From positions 1-64,000 of the forward strand of contig JAKCWG010000942.1 in assembly GCA_021464415.1 (NCBI GenBank): a stretch of DNA of 64,000 bases. The letters run 5' to 3'. The position numbers were made by a program, and so were the translations under genes. This DNA is from Lonicera japonica (Eukaryota > Streptophyta > Magnoliopsida > Dipsacales > Caprifoliaceae). Of this stretch, positions 46,701-59,994 are shown piece after piece (within the stretch, counting starts at the first letter, position 1; each line of letters starts with the position of its first letter). Below the pieces are notes generated by a model. The model saw only the letters and a list, made by a program, of their open reading frames with translations. It searched no databases and had not been told where the DNA came from.

Positions 46701-47556
46701 TCAGGAAATTTGTGAAACACCTTAAAGAATATTTAACTATCATGTACAACTTTTATTTATATAAAATTTACACGTTCCATAAAAAAAATGATTTTCAATA
46801 GTTCTTTAAAAGAGTTGAACACTTAAAATTTGTGTAAACGAGTTGTGTAAAATACAAACTTAATTCATACATCTAAATCATGTTTCTCTCTTTAATTTTT
46901 TACAAAAACTTTAACTCAAAATCTAAAATTTAGTTTTTAATATAATTTATATATGTGAAATCTACTTACCTAGAGCTAAAAAATAAGATCCATTGTGATT
47001 ATTAAATTATGTATAAAAAAAATTCATACAAAATTATTGAATATTACATATAATGATATAATTTATTTGTGTGATTTACATTTGTTCATCTCACATGAGT
47101 ACCATTGGAGCACACAAAATGAATATATGTATAATTTATTTCTAAAACTCCTTTACACGTGAGATTTTATACAAAAATTATACATAACCATTAGAGATAC
47201 TCTTAAACCTCTATCTCCCTTCTTGTTTTACTTTGGTTCTATTTCTTTGCCTTGTGGTTTTGTAGAAAAACTTGGTGGTTAACGGAAGTAAATACTTCCT
47301 TATATACGATCAAGAGAAAAAGATGTCCAATAGGTACGGACTAGTTGGTTTTAAGCAATTCTCCCATCACTACAACATACTCGACTGATCATCTTGTTTC
47401 TCCCCTTAATTCAGAATATTAAATACAGTTTGTATGCATTTAATGCTGTTGAGGGAGGTTCTGCGCCTCCTACAGGGGTGAGTGGCAGTCGTCCGTGCTT
47501 TCTTTAACCACTATGACCGAATGGTTAGGCACTCTTGGTTTTAGCTCGATGGTGGA
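46701..47556. other. No gene seen
   Basis: AT-rich to 47200, then a more balanced stretch. No domain or RNA signature that I can support. Confidence 0.5.
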
Positions 47557-47659
47557 GCTCTGGAGGTCGGTGGCCTCGAACGTAGATAAAATACTGCTAT
47601 CATATTTTCACAAACTCGATTGGACACATGACCTCGAACTCTGGAGGTCGGTGGCCTCG
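47557..47659 (+). repeat. Short direct repeat
   Basis: CTCTGGAGGTCGGTGGCCTC occurs at about 47558 and again at 47639, about 81 bp apart. The second copy ends at the start of a module E fragment. Confidence 0.85.
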
Positions 47660-48035
47660 GGGTTATGCAAAGTCAAATTTGCACCCCTTATTTTATAAAA
47701 TATTACTATGTATTTAGATTTATTTGACGTTATTTTAGAGTTTTACGAGGAAAATATAAAAATATACTTGTTAAAAAAATATATAAACATATCATACAAA
47801 ATAATTTTGTATTAAATTTTTTGGTTTGCGAAGTTAAGTTTGTACTAAATATAATTTTGGGCAAAGTTAAGTTGCACATAATACAATTTTGGTCAAATCT
47901 CTCATTTTAAAACACAAGTAATAAATAGGCCCTTATTAAAGAAAAATAATAAAAATTAGTTCCTTATTTTTAAAAAATATTATTCGCTGAATTTTTTTGC
48001 GAAAAACATTATCAAACAAGACATTTTACCCATTT
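47660..48035 (+). repeat. Module E fragment
   Basis: Matches 34195-34560 and 37800-38130 (TATTACTATGTATTTAGATT ... CCTTATT). It starts and ends abruptly. Confidence 0.75.
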
Positions 48036-48397
48036 TAGGTATTAAAAATCATGTGGCAATTAATTGACCAAAACAAAAATAAAGTGCCAACTAAATTGGC
48101 ACTATATTATTCAAGTAACACATACTCAATGCCGAGCGAGTGCCAATAAAGATATTCAACCAATGACAAACTAGTATTAGCACATTCAATCACCATAAAT
48201 TGGTGGAGAATATCTCAAAAAATGGACAGTGACCTTAGTTATTGTTCAAGTATCATATGTTCAATGTCAAGTGAGTGCGAATGAAGATACTTATCCAATA
48301 ATGACCGAGTATTACCACTTAAATATGTTTCTTAAATTAGGGATGGTGGAATAGAGTGTTTGTAATAAAAAATTTTAAAATATAAAATATAGAGGGT

Positions 48398-48400
<3 letters not shown>

Positions 48401-48473
<73 letters not shown>
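48401..48473. repeat. (AAT)n microsatellite
   Basis: About 24 uninterrupted triplets in unit a. Units b and c have much shorter tracts at the same place. Confidence 0.97.
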
Positions 48474-48480
<7 letters not shown>

Positions 48481-49739
48481 TAAATACATTTATTGGCACC
48501 CAAAATAAATGGCCAAAATTAAATAATACTAGCATGAAAAGTAATTTTGGCCCCTCTGTGCAACGCGTCAAATAGACAATATAATTATATTGTTAAATAT
48601 TTTTGGCTTAAACAAATTAAATTTATCTCTACCACTCTAATCTTCACCTCTTTACTAATTTATTACTTAATTTAATTTATTAATCTTTAATCACAACAAA
48701 ACAATTCTACCATATTTCACCATCTTCTTTTTTCTCCTTCTCATCATCCTCTTCTTCTTTTTCTTCAAGACATACATATACACACACGTATATATATACA
48801 TACATATTCTAAAACGAAAGAAACAAAGAGAAAAACAAATGAAAAAAAATGCATATACGTATAAATCTTATAAAAATAAATTATCTTATAAAAATAAATT
48901 CATACATATATATCTGGTGATTCATTCAATTCATTTCAACTGAATTGTATGCCTTCACACTTTTTTATGTTAAGAGAGTAGGGTCATAAAAAAATATTTA
49001 ATAGTCATTCGATTGACATCAAGCGAGTATCTCTCATATAATTTTTTTTTGTAATGCTTAACTCTTATGTAATTCTTGTGAGGATTTAATTCTCATATTT
49101 CTATTTTTATTTTTGTAATTTTTTTTTGTAATGATTAACTCTTATGTAACATTAGGAGTATATGAATTTTTGAAAAGCCAACGAAGAAATGACCATTTAT
49201 GATTTTTAGTTATTATAAACAATGTATCATTACAAGATGTAACTTTCATCTTTAGTTTTTTTTTTTTTTTTGCCTTAGTTAATGTTCGACTATTAGATGC
49301 TTAATGTCAAGCAAGTACCAATGAAGATATTCACAAAATGACGGTTGAATATTACCACATTCACCCACTATAAATTAGACGAGTATATCTCAAAAAATGG
49401 GCGGCGACTTTAGTTATTATTCAAGTATCAAATGCTCAATGTCGAGCGAGCACCAATGAAGATACTTACTCAATAACAACCGAATATTACTAACATTCAC
49501 TCACTATAAATTGTCGGAAAATATCTAAAAAAATGAACAATAACCTTAGTTATTGTTCAAATATTATATGCTCAATGTCGAGCGAGTACGAATAAACATA
49601 TTTACCCAATAACAATCGAATAATACTATTTAATTATGTTTCAAAAGTTAAAAGTGATAAAATAGAGTGTTTATAATAAAAAATTTAAAAACATAAAATA
49701 TAAAATATAGAGAGCGTTAGTAATAATATATAATAATCT

Positions 49740-49888
49740 GTTGGTCGGCGCAGGCAGCCGGAGAGGACCGCCGGAGAATACGCAGAGGTGTTGATGGTGG
49801 TCTAGCAGCCAGAGGAGTGATGGTGGTCGCCGGAGGTGGTGAGAGTTGGTTGGCGCAGGTTGCCGGAGGTGGTGAGAGGTGAGCGAGT

Positions 49889-49938
<50 letters not shown>

Positions 49939-50165
49939 TAACGTGGCGGAGAGAAGGTGTGACAGGAAGAGATGTGGCAAGAGGTGATTGGCTTGGGATA
50001 CCACGTGGATTGGCTGACGTGGTATCTCCGTTTCATGTAAGTTTTTCTCGCTGCGCTGAGCTTGGATGGAGCAGTACGTGTACCTTCTTGCAGAAAAAGA
50101 AAAACGTGGGCAGCTCTGTTCCCCACAAATTTAATTTTGTTTGTATTGATGTTTTTCTCTCTCCG
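49740..50165. other. GC-richer gene-like island inside unit b
   Basis: CpG-containing stretch (GGTCGGCGCAGGCAGCCGGAG, GGAGGTGGTGAGAG repeats) followed by a (GA)22 tract at 49891-49933. Frames of 162 and 177 codons exist on both strands but are built on the simple repeats. It looks like a 5' gene region captured or inserted; unit c lacks it. No product can be named. Confidence 0.45.
49891..49933. repeat. (GA)n microsatellite
   Basis: 43 bp of uninterrupted GA. Confidence 0.97.
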
Positions 50166-50997
50166 GCGGGCCACCTCATGTTCATGGCACCTCTTCTTCT
50201 TCAAGCTCTTTTTTCATTTTGCCCTCTATTAATCGTAGAGCCTTGGCCCACCTCATTTATAAAGAGTTTCTCTTTTGTCACTACTTTTAAATCTCCTGTT
50301 TTATTTGTAACTAGATTCACATGAAAGTAAATTACATATATGAAAAAAAATTATCACTATTTTTAAATATATAAATAATTATAATATTTTTTAATCTTGT
50401 ATTGCAACAAAATAGACCCATAATACATTATCCATAGATTTGGTAAAACAACACATGATATAATAACACGATAGGAGCTGATACAAAATTATAAATTAAT
50501 GGGCTAAATTTTAATAGTTTCGGGTCGTATTGGTTTAACTTAATAAGATACGATAAGTTAACGGGTAAGGTCAATGAATATTCGTTAACATGATAATAAT
50601 CCATTTAAACACGTTAGTAATATATAAAATTGTAGAATATTATACATGTAAGTGTATATATATATATATTTTTAATATAAATGTGTAGAATTTGTATAAG
50701 TATTAGATATATATTTGTTAATTTAAGTTAACCTTACAATATGTACATATAATATTATATAAAGAAACATATTTTTTTATTATATATGTACTTAATATTT
50801 CTTATCAAATAATTCGTTAAAACTCGAAATGACAACGCTCAAAATACGATAACATTTGAAGTATTAAAAATCGTGTGGCGATTAATTGACCAAAACAATT
50901 TACTAATTAATCCTTAATTACAACAAAACAATTTCACCATCTTTCACGACTTTCTCATCATCTTCTTCTCTTTTTTCTTCAAAACAAACATATATAC

Positions 50998-51025
50998 ACA
51001 CACACACACACACGTGTGTGTGTGT
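50998..51025. repeat. (CA)n(TG)n palindromic microsatellite
   Basis: ACACACACACACACACGTGT... is a self-complementary dinucleotide run centred on CACGTG. Confidence 0.93.
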
Positions 51026-52429
51026 CATTGCAAGATGTAACTATCATCTTCTTTTTTTGTGTGTGCGCCTTAGTTAATGTTCAATTACTAAATACTTAAT
51101 GTCGAGTAAGTACCAATAAAAATAATCACCAAACAACGGCCGAGTATTACCACATTCACTTACCATAAATTAGATGAATATATCTCAAAAAATAGACAGT
51201 GACCTTAATTATTATTTAAATACCAGATACTCAATATCGAGCACTCACTCAATGACAATCGAGTATTACTATATTCACTCACCATAAATTAGTGGATAAT
51301 ATCTCAAAAAATGAATAGTGGCCTTAATTATTGTTTAAATATCGTATACTCAATGTCAAACGAGTGTCAATAAAAATACTTATCTAATAATAATTGCGTA
51401 TTAATTACTATTTAATTATATTTCTTAAGTTAGAAATGATGGGATAGAGTGTTTATAATAAAAAAATTTAAAATATAAAATATAAAGAGCGTTAATAATA
51501 ATAATAATAAAAATTACATTTATCAGTACCCAAAATAAATGGCCAAAATTAAATAATAGTAGCATGAAAAGTAATTTTGTTTCTCTCCTTCATGGCACCT
51601 CTTCTTCTTCAAACTCATTTTTCATCTTGCCCTCTCTATTAATCTTATAGCCTTGGCCCACCTCTTCTGTCACTACTTTTAAATCTCCGGTTTTATTTTT
51701 AACTACTTAATTACAAAATTAAGAATACACGTGAGTTACATCTATTTTTATATGTGTAAATAATTAAAAAAAATTTTATCCTATATAACAATAAAATATA
51801 CCTCATAATACATTATTTGTAGACTTAGTAAAACAACACATAACATGATCACACGATAAGAATTGGAACGAAATTATAAGTTAATAAGTGAAGTTTTAAT
51901 AATTTTGGGTTGTATTGGTCTGACTCGATAAGACACGATAAATTAACATGTTAAGTCAGTTAATATTTGTTCACACGAAAATAATCCATTTAAACACGTT
52001 AATAATATATATAATTGTATAATATTATATGTGTAAGTGTATATATATATTTAATATAAATGTGTAGAATTTGTATAAGTATTAAATATATATTTGTTAA
52101 TTCAAGATAACCTTACAATATATACATATAATATTATCTAAATAAAAATATTTTTTTATTATATATGTATTTAACGAGTAATATCGGATAATTCGTTGAA
52201 ACCCCAAACGATAACACAGAAAACACATTAACATCCGATAAAAAAGTTACCTGTTTAGACCCAAAATGATAACACTCCAACTGCAATAACATCCGATAAA
52301 AAAGTCACCCGTTTAAATAAAAAAAGTAAAATAAAAATAATATTATTAAAAAAAATTACTTAAAATTTTACCATCTATATAGTTATATTATCAAAAAAAA
52401 TATTAAAATATAATAAAAGTGCTACGAGG

Positions 52430-53380
52430 ATACACGGATAGAAATCAACTTATAAAAAATTCAATTGGAGATGACTTGATGCTAAAATTTCCTGCTCTCT
52501 CCCACTTCACTAAAAAAAAATAAAACAAATCACTCTGTGACTCTTAAACATTCACACTCACCAGTCCCACCCACACCCACACCCACACCCACACCCACAC
52601 CCAGAAACTCTCTTTCTCCGGACGGCCAGAACGTCGGAGCATCCGTTGTCACCACCGGACCTCTACTGAAGTTATTTATTCCTTCTCTCTCACTCATCTC
52701 ATTCTCTCTCTCTATATCTCTTTCCCTCACGTCACACTGCTTTGGCTTTCACAGACGATATCGTCGTGCGCACACACTCTCCTCCATCGACTGATCGGCC
52801 GACCAGCACGCACCACCGTAGCACGTTCAACATCATTCAGCTCGCCTCTCTCTCTCTCTCTCTCTGGTACGTATCTTTCTCACTTTATACACTCTCCTCC
52901 GTCTGTTCTTCTTTCTAATTTAGGGCTTTTAAACTAGATATTAATAGAGGTGTTTGGATTCTCAGCTTATCTTTTATGTGTATCCATTCTCTCCCTCTTT
53001 TTTCTCTATTCTCACAAAGCCACAGTCCATCAGTTTTTTTTTTTCTCAAATTAAGAAAAAAACTGGTTGTTGGATATAAGTTTACTTAGTCGTTTAATAG
53101 AATATTTCTTACATCTCAAATTAAGAAAAAAAAATCAAGTGAATTTTATTGTAATTACTTATATTATATCTAACGTATAATTTGACGCTTAATTTTAGAT
53201 GTGTTTAAGAGACAGGTGAGGCTCTCCATAAACTAAGAATAATATTGGACTCAGCAAAGTCTATTCTGAATTTTTTTTTTAGATGAGGTTACTCTATATT
53301 TTCCATTAATTTAATAATTATTTAAGGTTGCTATATATTTTGAATTTCGAAAATTTCAAATATTGCTGCTGAGTTATCAT
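52430..53380 (+). promoter_or_regulatory. Gene-start-like island: leader exon and first intron
   Basis: This abruptly GC-richer block has a CACCCA hexamer tract (52568-52603), CT-rich leader sequence and a (CT)n run (52843-52865). GGTACGTATC at 52866 then looks like a 5' splice donor after an untranslated exon. A T-rich, AATTTAGGGCTTTT-containing intron-like stretch follows. Plant genes with a 5'-UTR intron often look like this. The coding part is missing because modular repeat copy 5 begins at about 53390. Promoter capture or a gene truncated by rearrangement are both possible. Confidence 0.4.
52568..52603. repeat. (ACCCAC)n hexamer repeat
   Basis: Six copies of the hexamer. It resembles but is not the plant telomere repeat (CCCTAAA). 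Confidence 0.95.
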
Positions 53381-55377
53381 AGAAAATATTATTTGCTAAT
53401 TCTTTTACGGAAAACATTGGTACGGAAGATCTTTTACCCTATTTTGAATTCTTTCATAATATACAAGTTTGTTTAGATAAGAATAACTATCGGAGATTAG
53501 ACTCACACAGATGTACCTAGACTATGATTAATTGAGTGTCGGAAAAAGAGAGGATGACGATTCAACCTTATGATCAATGTGAGGTGCCTAAATAGAATAA
53601 AAATACAAAATCGAAAACAAGTAGTATTTTTAATTATTGATTATATTAAAATTAATGTTTTGTAAGAATTACCAAAATCAAAATTGAACTATTAATTTGA
53701 TATAGATAAAATGAATTTAACATTTACATTTATCTATTTATTTAAGGGTAATTACATTAACATTCTATAAAAATATTTTAACAATCTAAAATCATCTTTA
53801 ATGATACTTTATATAAATATTTTGAAACATTTTTCGCAACAAAAATGATTTTAAAATATTATTATATTTTTTGTAATGTGCTAATGTCATTACCTTTTAT
53901 TTAAATTTATAAAGTATAAAATACCTTTTAATTAACTTTATAAAGTATAAATATAAAATATAAATTAAATGGTATTGATATTAACATGTTAAAATTATTT
54001 TTAGTGACACTAAAAATACTTTCAAAATATTAAAATATTTTTTTGTAAAACACTAACATTATTATCTTATAAATGATAAAGTAATCTAATCATTCACGTG
54101 ACACTTTTTTTTTAATGTGTTATGCATAGGAAAAAGAATATAGTCTAGAGACATTTTCATTTTTTGAAAGCAACCAATTGGATCACTATTTTGTGTTTGG
54201 AAAGCAGAGGCCTCATTATTCTACGCAAGGGACCGACCCATTACAAATCAATAATATATATCATCTTCTTTTAATTGAATGAGCACTTGACTTGAGCCTA
54301 GACCTATGGGCAATTTGTATTTTTGTACCCAAAATTTTACAATAATTAGATCTTGTTCCTCCTATTTTTGCATATTAATATTTTGTACCCATTTCTAGTT
54401 TCATGGGTATTTTGATACCCATTTTTCACTTTTCATCAATACACCATGAAATGCCCTATAAAATGACTAAAACGCCCTTTTGAATTCTCTTCCATTTTGG
54501 TTGCCAGAGATAAACAAAATATAGCCGACAAATGCATCATCCAATTTTTGCACACTTTTGTAATGGGTGTTTGGAAATGCACTCACAAAATTAGTTTTTT
54601 CATTGCAGTGTGAGAATAATTTCTTTTCATTGCATCAATTCTTTAAAATAGCTTGCACTTCACATAATGGTAGAGTAAGTTTACTGAAATAATGCAAGTA
54701 AAAAATTAAATAATATTAAATTTTTCATCAACATAAGACATAGTCAACAAAATTTACATTGTTCTTCATAAATTTCATTAAAAATTCCATCGAAATATTA
54801 CATTTGAAAATATTAATTGTGATATATACAGTTTTAGTAATTATATCATATTTCATATAATATTTTACCATTCATTACTCTTACATGATTATTATTCATA
54901 TATAAAATTTGTCTACAAATTTTATTTTTATCAAATAAAAATATATTTTAATTAAGTACACCAAAAACATTAAAAACTCCATCCAATTAGTTTATAGATA
55001 AATTTGCACGCAAAAGTCCAAAATTGAAATGGGTGGTAAATCAATCAGCAGCCTCCTCTCTTTCCCTCAAATCCAAATCTCCATTTATCAATCTTTTGGA
55101 ATATAGCAATTTTGTCTTTGATTCTTGCATATATGTAATTATGTGCAAGATTGCGCATGTTTGTGTTTGTTGATTAATATTTTTGGATGATACAAAGAAT
55201 TTTCGATAAAATAGCAGCTTCATCTTCAGTTGCGCCACTCAGTGATCTTCTTGCGAGTTGTGTAAGCATTTTTTTTCCTTCTAAATTTTGTTGTCTTAAG
55301 AGAGCATTTCAAATATACTTTTTTTTTAAAAATTTACCTAAGAATGGATGGTCTCTGTCTCTTCCCTGTTATTATAA

Positions 55378-55470
55378 TAACAAAGAAAATTACCCCCACC
55401 TCATACTGGAACATGGGATCCTCAGATCTGAGTTTGCACTTTCACTACTAGGCTAGCCCACTTGCACGAG
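55378..55470 (-). repeat. SINE-like segment (copy 5)
   Basis: The minus strand carries an A-box-like TAGCCTAGTAGTGAAAG and a poor B box (GATCCCATGTTCCAG). The better preserved relative at 60350-60460 reads TTAGCCTAGTGGTAAAAG and CCCAGGTTCCGG. Confidence 0.5.
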
Positions 55471-56162
55471 CATCTCTAATAGCTTCTTTGGATGTCACTC
55501 TTAAGAGTTTCCAAAGGATAGCATGTTTTAATAACATAGTTTTTACCCTATTATAGAATGTTATTTTTATTTTTGTTTGTTTTTTATTGTTATTATAGGG
55601 TATATAATTAAATCTAACTTCTTCAAAGTAAAGTTTCTTAATTAACATTGAGGAGAGGGACCGCCGACTCAGTGTTACGCAACATTCACCCTAATGCTTT
55701 AGGGAGAGACTTAAACACAAATATTCTTAACATTTACTTTTAAGTAGGGCTTTTCCTAAATTCATTTGAACACTTCCTTGGATTTTTACTTTAAGTTTTT
55801 TTTCTTTTAAAATATAAATCTCCTGAACTCTATGTAACACAGATGATTTCTTGGTTCTATTGGAATAATTAACATTTTTTTGACAAAGTAATTCTTATGG
55901 ATGACATGAATGGATAACAATTTAGATTAAAAACCAGGCCATTTGTACACAAACTAATATATCTAATATTTCCACAATTAAATGAATTTAATCACTTACA
56001 AGTCCATTTATTTATTTTAACTCTATAAACTGCAAAATGATCTCTAATAATATAATGGGTTTTGGTTGGTCTTAGGCATGGGTCTAGAGAAGTGGAGGAG
56101 TTTCCCCACACTCTTTTTATTTTCTGATAGCGGAGATTATTCTATATAATGGACCCATGCAT

Positions 56163-56214
56163 CATCATTATTATCATCATCATCATCATTATTATCATCA
56201 TCATCATCATCATT
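56163..56214. repeat. (ATC)n microsatellite
   Basis: Imperfect CAT/TAT triplet run. Confidence 0.92.
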
Positions 56215-59200
56215 TACTTTGCTATTATCCCTAATTTAAATACTGTTGGTCATAGGTGTAGAGTTTTATCTTAAAATGTTTCGTTATTATGTGATGACAC
56301 TACTCCACTTATTAACCCTTATTGTGTTTTACAATTTTCTCATGTGGGATTATTGGTTTTAGTCAACCATTCTCAATAATCTCCACATTTGATCAAATTA
56401 GTCCACATTTTGCTCCATTTTGAACTAACACCATTCCATCCTAGCTCCACCTAGACCTATATCTTAGTCCACATTGGATCCACTTTTGAACTATCATTTT
56501 TGTAAATCAATGGTTTGAACTAATCATTCTTAATATTCTTGGTTATTAATTTAGGTGACTATAGAGGCAATTTGGTGCTTTGATTTTGTCTCTATTTCAT
56601 GCATACACGTGCTTGTGTGTGGGTTTGCTGATTCAATTTTTTGGATGAAGTTGGGAACTTCCAATTGAAAAGCGCCTTCATCTTCGACCGTGCCAGCTAG
56701 TGATCTTGTTGTGAGGTGTGTAAGGTTTTTTTTTTTTTTTTTTACAAGAGCATCTCCAATAGCCTCTTTAAATGTTACTCTCAAAGTTTACTTTGTGGAC
56801 AATGAACCTACGTGACATTTTGAAAAGTAATTTTTAGACGTATCTTTAAGTAATTTTAAGTGACATTTCAAATCTATTTTTTTAATAAAACAAAACTCTT
56901 TACCTCATATTTAAAAAGGAGATCACTCTTTAACTGACATCGTATATAATAAAAAAATGGAAAGTAATGTTCGAAGAGAGAAACTCTGATCTTCATGTTA
57001 AATAGTCTCTTGTGCTCCTTGTAGAGCCATTTTGCTAATGTGGCTTTTAATTGGGGACTTTAGAAGGATTCTATTAATTTAAATGGATGTTCCAAGTATA
57101 GCCCAAAGTTTCGCGAAGAGATGGATCATAGGAAATGGCATTCCGACAGTCGTCACAAACATCACAAAAATGCTTACCGTGATCACAAGATGATTCAAAA
57201 ATAAAATCCTTAAAATAACCTCAATGGTTTGTTTCAGCGGTAAGGGTGTACTTGGGATCGTGTGGTTAGGCACACTATCTCAAGTTCAATTCTCCGCTAT
57301 GTCAAGATTCTTCGAGATACTGGGGCATCTTCGAATGATTTTATTTTTTTGGGAAATAAAATCCTTGTTTCAAAGATTTTTTGTAAAAGCAAAACAAGGA
57401 AAGCCCAAGGTTTTCAAAACATTAACATAAGGGACCACAAGAAACTCTTTATAAATGTAATAATCTCGGATAGCAATTTCTATTTTTCCAATCTATCGAA
57501 TGTGTCTAGGAATTTTTATCACCATTTTATTTGATTACATTAGTGGATTTTATTGTATCAAATTAAAATTTTACATGTCATATAGAGAATTTTTATCATC
57601 ATTTTCAATAAAAATACTAATAATTAAAATCCCATATATAAGTCACATTCTACCTAACATAAAAATAGTTACAAAAAAAACTTTTAGAACATATTTCTTT
57701 TTCTTTTTCTTTTGTAATATATAAATTTGTTTAGATATAAATGGGGAAGAGACCCGCAAAGTGTACCTAGGCTATGATTAATTAAGGGTCAGGTGGAAAA
57801 AGAGCTCAAAGAATGAATGGATGAATACTTAAGTCGAACCAGGGGGAGATAGAGCGGGCTACAGTAGAGAGCAAAATTTTGAAAAATTTACTAGCACTAC
57901 TAAAGAAAATAAAAAAATAAATATAAGTCCACCCCTCTGTTAAATTTTAACCCAGCTCAAATATTATAAGCCCACTAATTTTTATTATTCTCTTAAATTT
58001 ATATAGCTCACTATATAGTTATATTTTTAATTTTTTTTATAGTTTTTTTATCTATTACGATTTGCCCACCCTCTCGGAAGAATCCTGGTCCACCTTTGCT
58101 CAGCCTTATTATCAACATGAGGTGGTGCTTGTTGCTGGAGAGAGAAAATCATCAATAGAATTAAAAAAAATATTTTTAACTATTGATTATATTAAAATTA
58201 ATTTTTCGTAAGAACTACTAAAATAAAAATTAAATTATTAATTTGATACAAATAAAATGAATGTAATAATTACATTTATCTATTTATTTAAGGGTAATGA
58301 TACTAGCATTTTTTAAAAAATATTCTAATACTCCAAAATTATCACACTTTATATGGATATTTCGTGATACTTTTTTACCCAAAAAAATAACTTTAAAGTA
58401 TTATTATACTTTTTTTGAAATGTTAATATTATTACATTTTATTTAATTTTATAAAGGATAAAGTATAAATTATTTAAATTATAGGGTAATGATATTAGCA
58501 GTCGACAAAGATATTCTACCACTTTAAAATTATCTATAGTAACACTTTATATAGGTCTTTTGATACTTTAATTACAAGAATAATTTTAGAATATTATAAT
58601 ATTATAATATTTTATGTGAAGCACTAATATATTATCTTATAAATTATAATGTAATCTAATCATTCATGTGATTTTTTAATTTTTTTTAATAGACGTTATG
58701 CATAGGAAAAATAATATAATTTAGACACATTTTCATTTTTTGAAAGCAACCAATAGGATCACTGTTTTCTTTTTGGAAAGCAGAGGCCTCATTATTATAC
58801 ACAAGAGACCCATCACAATTCAATAATGTAAATCATTTTCTTTTAATTGAATGCGGCTTGACTTGGGCCTAAACCTATGGGCAATTTGTATTCTGCTACC
58901 CAAAATTTTACGATAATTAGATCACGTCCCTCCTTTTTTTTTTTTTTTTACATATTAATATTTTGTACCCATTTATAGTTTTAATGGTTGTTCGGAAATG
59001 AACACACAAAATTAGTTTTTTCATTCTAGTGTGATAATAATTTCTTCTCACTTCATCAATTCTTTTAAAATATCTTGTACTTCACTCCATTGGTAGGGTA
59101 AGTATATTAAAACACGGGCGATAAAGTTTCGTCAATAAAATAAAAAAAAAATTAAATGGTATTAAATTTTTCGTTAACATAAGACATATTAAACAAAATT

Positions 59201-59547
59201 TGCATTGTTCTTAATAAATTTCATTAAAAATTCCGTCAAAATATTACATTTGAAAATATTAATTGTGATATATATTGTTTCATAATTATATCATATTTGA
59301 TACAATCTTTTTACCATTCATTGCTTTTAGATGATTATTATTCATATATAAAATTTGTCTACAAATTTTATTTTTATCAAATAAATAAATATAAATCTTA
59401 ATTAACTACAACCAAAACATTAAATACTCCATCCAATTAGTTTATAGATAAATATGCACACAAAGGTCCAAAATTCAAATGGGTGGAAAATCTTTTTAAT
59501 CCAATCAATAGCCTCCTCTTTTTCCCTCAAATCCAAATCTCCATTTC

Positions 59548-59935
59548 TCAATCTTTTCGAATAATCGGTTGTAGGCAAATGCTCAGTTTCTTTCTTTCTT
59601 GATCATCGAAGTAAAAACATGCATCCCTCTTTAATGGAAAATCACTCAATAATGATAACTCTTCATCACCATTAATTATCTGTTTGTCATTCCTCTTTTG
59701 ATGATTCCTGTAACCCCAAGAAGAACCCTCAAATTCCTCAAAATCAAAGTCATCATCTCGAGGAGCTCTGATCATACCGAGAGAGTGATGGGTTATCGTC
59801 AAAACTCATATCTCGGATCATTGCACATGTAATAATCGGAGTTTCAAGATAATTTCCATTTGATAGCAAAGGATTTTGACTGAAATTGATTAGGAAATTA
59901 AGAAAAAAATTAGCTCTTTCCGTATTTAAGTACAA
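59548..59935 (-). pseudogene. Unidentified coding-like remnant
   Basis: Two minus-strand frames (59935-59753 and 59802-59548) join by a one-base shift near 59757 into an acidic, non-repetitive sequence (SFDDNPSLSRYDQSSSR, then DDDFDFEEFEGSSWGYRNH). A CAATTTCAG just upstream would serve as a 3' splice site. Amino-acid composition is protein-like, unlike neighbouring frames. I do not recognise the family. Copy 5 lacks this stretch, so it is either an insertion in copy 6 or an exon lost from copy 5. Confidence 0.35.
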
Positions 59936-59952
59936 ATCACCCTAAGCCTAAC

Positions 59953-59955
59953 TAG

Positions 59956-59993
<38 letters not shown>
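59953..59993. repeat. (CT)n(AT)n microsatellite
   Basis: Compound dinucleotide run. Confidence 0.93.

Positions 59994-59994
<1 letters not shown>

Larger units (their letters stand above)
48036..52340 (+). repeat. Triplicated unit (a, b, c)
   Basis: Three direct, diverged copies begin near 48036, 49260 (5' part missing) and 50868. They share ATTAATTGACCAAAACAA, TCAATGTCGAGCGAGT, AATATCTCAAAAAATG, an ATAGAGTGTTT..AATAAAAAA block and an AAT-rich tail. Units b and c also share a second half (50170-50860 and 51590-52340: CATGGCACCTCTTCTTCTTC ... TAATTCGTTRAAAC). No coding frame. Confidence 0.78.
53390..56800 (+). repeat. Modular repeat copy 5
   Basis: End of E (53390-53500), F with palindromic MITEs (to 54080), G (54110-54320), H (54330-54750), I (54960-55270) and J (to 56800). 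Collinear with copy 6 from 57740 to its break at 62468. A degenerate SINE-like stretch (minus strand, 55378-55470, GGCTAGCCTAGTAGTGAAAG) has its counterpart at 60350-60460. Confidence 0.82.

Noticed and set aside
47495..47580. tRNA-like text (GACCGAATGGTTAGGC ... GGCCTCGAACG)
   Set aside because: No cloverleaf can be drawn with acceptor and anticodon stems; at most a very degenerate SINE head.
49671..50324. Overlapping frames of 177 and 162 codons on opposite strands
   Set aside because: Both run through the (GA)22 tract and show no domain; kept only as a gene-like island of unknown nature.
52568..52603. Possible interstitial telomere
   Set aside because: The unit is ACCCAC, not CCCTAAA, and there are only six copies; ordinary minisatellite.
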